This document shows, in pieces, positions 33,450 to 37,464 of a stretch of DNA of 37,464 bases. The stretch comes from Limnohabitans sp. (GTDB lineage Bacteria > Pseudomonadota > Gammaproteobacteria > Burkholderiales > Burkholderiaceae_C), in NCBI GenBank assembly GCA_018883455.1, contig VEQC01000003.1:1-37464 (forward strand), given 5' to 3'. Numbering within the stretch: position 1 is the stretch's first letter; each line of letters begins with the position of its first letter. Below the pieces are notes generated by a model. It did no database searches. It saw only the letters and a list, made by a program, of their open reading frames with translations, and was not told the DNA's origin. Made by a program: the position numbers and the translations under genes.

Positions 33450-35168
33450 ATGCCTCACGCCGTCAATTTAATCACCACCCTTGCCGCTGGCTTTGGCCTG
33501 GCCCTTTTGTTTGGGTTTATCGCGGCACGTTTGGGCCTGCCGGCCCTGGTGGGGTACTTGGTGGCCGGGGTGGCGATCGGCCCGGCCACGCCTGGCTTTG
33601 TGGCGGATGGTTCGATTGCAGCGCAACTGGCCGAAATCGGGGTGATGCTGCTGATGTTTGGCGTGGGCCTGCATTTCTCCTTGGATGATTTGAAATCGGT
33701 GCGCGGGGTGGCCTTGCCCGGTGCCGTGGTGCAGATGGCCGTGGCCACGGCCATGGGCTTTGGCTTGGGCCAACTCTGGGATTGGCCCGTTGGCGACTCC
33801 TTGGTGTTTGGCATCTCGCTTTCGGTGGCCAGCACGGTGGTCTTGGTCAAGGCTTTGGAGGCACAACACCAAGCCGACAGCGCGAACGGACGGATTGCGG
33901 TGGGGTGGCTGGTGGTGGAGGACTTGGCCATGGTTTTGGTGCTGGTGCTTTTGCCAGCACTTGCGCCCTTGCTGGGCGGCAGCGCGGGTGAGGCCAGCGC
34001 TTCGGGGGAGCCCGAGGGCTTGCTCAGCGCCTTGCTGCGCACCCTCGCGGGGGTGGTGGCCTTTGTGGTCTTCATGCTGGTGGTGGGACGGCGGGTCTTT
34101 CCCAAGCTGCTCTGGCACGTCGCGCGCACGGGCTCGCGCGAGCTCTTCACGCTGTGCGTGGTGGCTGCGGCGGTGGGCATTGCCTATGCCTCGGCAGCGC
34201 TCTTTGGCGTGTCGTTTGCACTGGGGGCGTTTTTCGCGGGCATGGTGTTGCGCGAATCGGAATTCAGCCAGCGGGCGGCGGAGCAGACCCTCCCCTTGCA
34301 AGACGCCTTTGCGGTGCTGTTCTTTGTATCGGTGGGCATGTTGTTTGACCCCCGTGTGCTGATCGAGCAACCTCTGGCGGTGCTGGCCACACTGCTCATT
34401 GTGATGGTGGGCAAAACCTTGGCGGCGGTATTGCTGGTGTTGATCCTGCGCTACCCCCTGCGCACCGCGCTGAGCGTGGGGGCGAGCTTGGCGCAGATTG
34501 GCGAGTTCTCCTTCATTTTGGCGGGCTTGGGTTTGAGCTTGGGCCTTCTCTCGCCGGCTGCACAGCACTTGATCTTGGCGGCGGCCCTGCTCTCGATCGC
34601 ACTCAACCCCTTGGTGTTTCGGGCGGTCGAGGCACTGGAGCCTTGGCTGCTAGCGCAACCGTGGCTGCGGCCCTTACTGCAGCGGGCCGATCCCCTTGAG
34701 AGCCCGCTGGCGGAATTGCCCACCGACACAGACCGGCGGTTTTTGTCGCACCAAGTGATCGTGGTCGGTTGGGGCCGCGTGGGGCAAGGGATTGCCGAGC
34801 AGCTGCGAGCCAACGGCGTTGCCTATGTGGTGGCGGACGATCAACGCGAGCGGGTGGAGGCCTTGCGGGCGTCGGGCACCCCAGCGGTTTGGGGGGACCC
34901 GAGTGAGCCCTCCGTCTTGATTCAGGCCCATGTGCGTGAAGCCGATGTGCTGGTGTTGGCGCTCACCGATGTGGTGAAGGTTCGCCAGATTTGTGCCACG
35001 GCGCGCGCGCTCAACCCCGGCATTGCGCTGCTCATCCGCAGCCCCAACGCGGATGAAGCCGCACGGCTGCAAACGGACCTGGAGGCGGAGTTCTTTGTGC
35101 CTGAGCAAGTCCTGGCCGACCAGATGGTGCGACGCATTTTGGCTCTGCAACCCGGGCGCGCGCCGTAA
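33450..35168 (+). CDS. Kef-type K+/H+ antiporter (CPA2) with TrkA-N domain
   Basis: 572 aa; multi-TM Na/H exchanger region then HQVIVVGWGRVGQGIAEQLRANGVAYVVADDQRERVEAL (Rossmann RCK). Confidence 0.92.
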   Translation: MPHAVNLITTLAAGFGLALLFGFIAARLGLPALVGYLVAGVAIGPATPGFVADGSIAAQLAEIGVMLLMFGVGLHFSLDDLKSVRGVALPGAVVQMAVATAMGFGLGQLWDWPVGDSLVFGISLSVASTVVLVKALEAQHQADSANGRIAVGWLVVEDLAMVLVLVLLPALAPLLGGSAGEASASGEPEGLLSALLRTLAGVVAFVVFMLVVGRRVFPKLLWHVARTGSRELFTLCVVAAAVGIAYASAALFGVSFALGAFFAGMVLRESEFSQRAAEQTLPLQDAFAVLFFVSVGMLFDPRVLIEQPLAVLATLLIVMVGKTLAAVLLVLILRYPLRTALSVGASLAQIGEFSFILAGLGLSLGLLSPAAQHLILAAALLSIALNPLVFRAVEALEPWLLAQPWLRPLLQRADPLESPLAELPTDTDRRFLSHQVIVVGWGRVGQGIAEQLRANGVAYVVADDQRERVEALRASGTPAVWGDPSEPSVLIQAHVREADVLVLALTDVVKVRQICATARALNPGIALLIRSPNADEAARLQTDLEAEFFVPEQVLADQMVRRILALQPGRAP

Positions 35169-35186
35169 GCACCCCGCGCGCCGGCC

Positions 35187-36368
35187 TTAGGCGTCGACGC
35201 CGTGCAAAGCCAAGAGGGTTCGCATGCGCGCCACAGCCAAATCGGGTTGGCCGAGCAGGTTAGCTTGATCGGCCAAGCGAAAGAGCTCGCACAGATGGGG
35301 CAGCGAGCGCGTGCTGTGTTGCCCCCCCACCATGACGAAATGGGGTTGGTGCCCATTGAGCCAGGCCATGAAGACAACGCCCGTTTTGTAAAAGCGGGTG
35401 GGCGCCTGAAAGATGTGGCGCGAGAGCGGCACGGTGGGCGCGAGGATGGCGTGAAAACGGGCGCTGTCGCCACGCGCGAGGGCTCCCAGGGCGGCGCTGG
35501 CGGCGGGGGCGATGGCGTCGAAAATGCCCAGCAACGCATCGCTGTGCCGGTGCACTTCCTCGGTGCCTTGGCCGTCTCCCGCGATCAGCTCGGCGTAGTT
35601 GAAATCATCCCCGGTGTACATGCGCACGCCTTTGGGCAAGCGACGGCGCAGGGCGATCTCACGGTCTTTGTCGAGCAGGGAGATTTTGATGCCATCGACC
35701 TTGCTCGCGTGCGACTGCATCACGCCCAAGGCGGTGTCGGTGGCGAGGTCGAGGTTGGCGTGCCCCCAGTAACCGGCGAGTTGGGGGTCGAACATGTCGC
35801 CCAACCAGTGCAAGATCACGGGCTCGCGCACTTGGCTCAGAATGTGGTCATAGACTTTTTCATAATCGGCGGGCGAGCGCGCAACCTTCACCAGCGCTCG
35901 GCTGGCCATGATGATGAGCTTGCCGCCCATGGACTCGATGGCCTCGATTTGTTCGTCATAGGCGCGGATCACTTGATCCAGGTGCGTGACTTTCGCCAAA
36001 TCCAGATGGTCGGTGCCGCAGCCGCTGGCCACGCGTGCGCCTGGCACCGCGCGCGCCGCTTGCAGCGTGCGCGAGATGAGCTCACGCGAAGCGGCCCAGT
36101 CGAGGCCCATGCCGCGCTGGGCGGTGTCCATGGCCTCGGCCACACCAAGCCCAAGCGACCAAAGGTGGTGGCGGTAGGCCAAGGTGGTGTCCCAATCGAT
36201 GGCGGCTTGAAGCCAAGGGTCACCCGGGGCGCGGGCGTCGGCCACCACATGGGCCGCGGAATACGCAATGCGATTAAAGGGTTCGACCGGACTTGCCGGC
36301 TGGGGCGTGCCGACCAGCCCATAGGGTTCGAGCTGGCCTTGGCGGTTGACGAGGGTGAGGGAGGTCAT
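35187..36368 (-). CDS. DUF993 / dihydrodipicolinate-synthase-like aldolase family protein
   Basis: Start MTSLTLVNRQGQLEPYGLVG (36368); DHDPS-like segment VDGIKISLLDKDREIALRRRLPKGVRMYTGDDFNYAELIAGDG. Confidence 0.83.
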   Translation of the reverse strand: MTSLTLVNRQGQLEPYGLVGTPQPASPVEPFNRIAYSAAHVVADARAPGDPWLQAAIDWDTTLAYRHHLWSLGLGVAEAMDTAQRGMGLDWAASRELISRTLQAARAVPGARVASGCGTDHLDLAKVTHLDQVIRAYDEQIEAIESMGGKLIIMASRALVKVARSPADYEKVYDHILSQVREPVILHWLGDMFDPQLAGYWGHANLDLATDTALGVMQSHASKVDGIKISLLDKDREIALRRRLPKGVRMYTGDDFNYAELIAGDGQGTEEVHRHSDALLGIFDAIAPAASAALGALARGDSARFHAILAPTVPLSRHIFQAPTRFYKTGVVFMAWLNGHQPHFVMVGGQHSTRSLPHLCELFRLADQANLLGQPDLAVARMRTLLALHGVDA

Positions 36369-36375
36369 GGGTGGA

Positions 36376-37464
36376 TCAGGGGCATTGCCCCAAGGGTGAC
36401 ATGGCAGAAAAATCCGGCAGCGTGGCGCTGGCAAAGCCCTCCGCAGCCAGACTGGCGATTTGGAGCTGCCCGCCCTCGATGCGCAAGCGAACCGCGCCGT
36501 GGCGATCGGTGTAGAGATCGGGGTGGGCGGCGAGGAAGGCCTGCTGTTCATGGGCGGGTCGTGAGGCCAGGCCGTTGACGTAATGATGGCCATTGCGCTC
36601 GACGTGGTCGATGCCGAGTAAGTTCACCAAGGCGAGGTCTTGCTGCAACGAAAGGCCCGCTTGCACCGTGAGGTCTTCACCCGACATGAAATAGCGGCGA
36701 CCGGCGCCTTGGTTCCATTGGGCGCAACGGGCGGCATTGAGGATGGAGCGATAAACGCCCTTGCAGGTTTTGCTGGAAATACCCGCGTAGCCACAGGCCC
36801 GGGCTTGAAGGAAGGCGTCGAGTTCGCCATCGGATTCGTCGATGATGACGGGCCAACCGAGATCGATACTGGTGAGATCGGCGGCGAGGGCTTGTTGGCG
36901 GGCGATGGGCTGCTCGATGAAGAGAATGCTCTCACACAAGCGACGCAAAGCCGGGGTGGCGCGCATTTGCAACAACAAGGCCTGCAAGCCTTGGGCATCC
37001 GGGTACTGTTCGTTGCCATCCAAGGAGCAATGGTAGGGTTCGGCGATGGTGTCGAGCACGCTGGCGATGGCACGCAGGCGTTCAATATCCGCAGCCACTT
37101 GGCCACTGACCTTGAGCTTGAAGTACCGGTGACCATACTGGGCCACGACTTCTTCCAAGGTTTCGGGCAAACCGTCGTTGACGGGCTCGATCACGTCGGC
37201 GCGGGTGATGGCGTCGACCAAGCCCACGGTGTGGCGGGCGTGTATGCGCTGGGCGGGGGTAAGCGTGGGCAAGAAGGCGTCAAAGTCGTGCTCGGCAAAG
37301 GCCGGGTGGCGGCCGTCGATGCCCACCGCGTTGTGCTGCATGAGGGCATAGAAAGACTGGTGCGTGAGACGCCCCAAGGCGTCGATGACGGCACGATCGA
37401 TCAAGGCGGGGCCGTAATTGGCGAGCAAGGGGTTGAAGCCTGCGGTGGCCGCACGGTCTAGGTG
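36376..37464 (-). CDS. Enolase-superfamily (mandelate racemase-like) protein, N-terminus truncated by right window edge
   Basis: YFKLKVSGQ (KxK), HCSLDGNEQY, LFIEQPIARQ, VIIDESDGELD: ordered catalytic and metal-ligand motifs; frame remains open to 37464. Confidence 0.85.
   Translation of the reverse strand, partial: HLDRAATAGFNPLLANYGPALIDRAVIDALGRLTHQSFYALMQHNAVGIDGRHPAFAEHDFDAFLPTLTPAQRIHARHTVGLVDAITRADVIEPVNDGLPETLEEVVAQYGHRYFKLKVSGQVAADIERLRAIASVLDTIAEPYHCSLDGNEQYPDAQGLQALLLQMRATPALRRLCESILFIEQPIARQQALAADLTSIDLGWPVIIDESDGELDAFLQARACGYAGISSKTCKGVYRSILNAARCAQWNQGAGRRYFMSGEDLTVQAGLSLQQDLALVNLLGIDHVERNGHHYVNGLASRPAHEQQAFLAAHPDLYTDRHGAVRLRIEGGQLQIASLAAEGFASATLPDFSAMSPLGQCP

Noticed and set aside
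35202-36578. 458-aa plus-strand ORF antisense to DUF993
   Set aside because: Shadow ORF; DUF993 frame has conserved DHDPS-like motifs.
1-37464. Mobile elements, tRNA or rRNA genes
   Set aside because: No transposase, integrase, phage genes, terminal repeats or recognisable tRNA/rRNA sequence found by eye.

Overview
This 37.5 kb, high-GC chromosomal window looks betaproteobacterial (inference from gene content and codon style only). The left ~21 kb is a sulfur-oxidation locus. It has soxC-D-Y-Z-B on the minus strand and a separate soxA-X operon on the plus strand. It also has a FAD-dependent sulfide dehydrogenase (fccB/soxF-like) with a c-type cytochrome and a DsrE-family protein. A tightly coupled four-gene minus-strand operon encodes a carboxymuconolactone-decarboxylase/AhpD-like protein, an MBL-fold hydrolase, a thioredoxin-like protein and a cytochrome c. 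Also present are YeeE/YedE transporters (one full-length, one split in two), a TauE/SafE protein, DUF4395, DUF2892 and DUF302 proteins, and two ArsR-type regulators; an RND efflux system runs off the left edge. The middle holds an exported TPR-CHAT protein and an orphan NarL-type response regulator. The right part is a carbohydrate locus: SDR plus cupin, a sugar ABC transporter, a GH31 glycosidase, a DUF993 aldolase-like protein and an enolase-superfamily protein cut by the right edge; a Kef-type antiporter lies within it. The main non-gene observation is a heptamer, TTATATT/AATATAA, with related flanks. It occurs in five intergenic regions of the sulfur section and I suggest it is an operator for the local ArsR/SqrR-like regulators. 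The best candidates for under-described biology are the CMD-MBL-Trx-cytochrome operon inside the sox locus and the GH31/DUF993/enolase sugar pathway.
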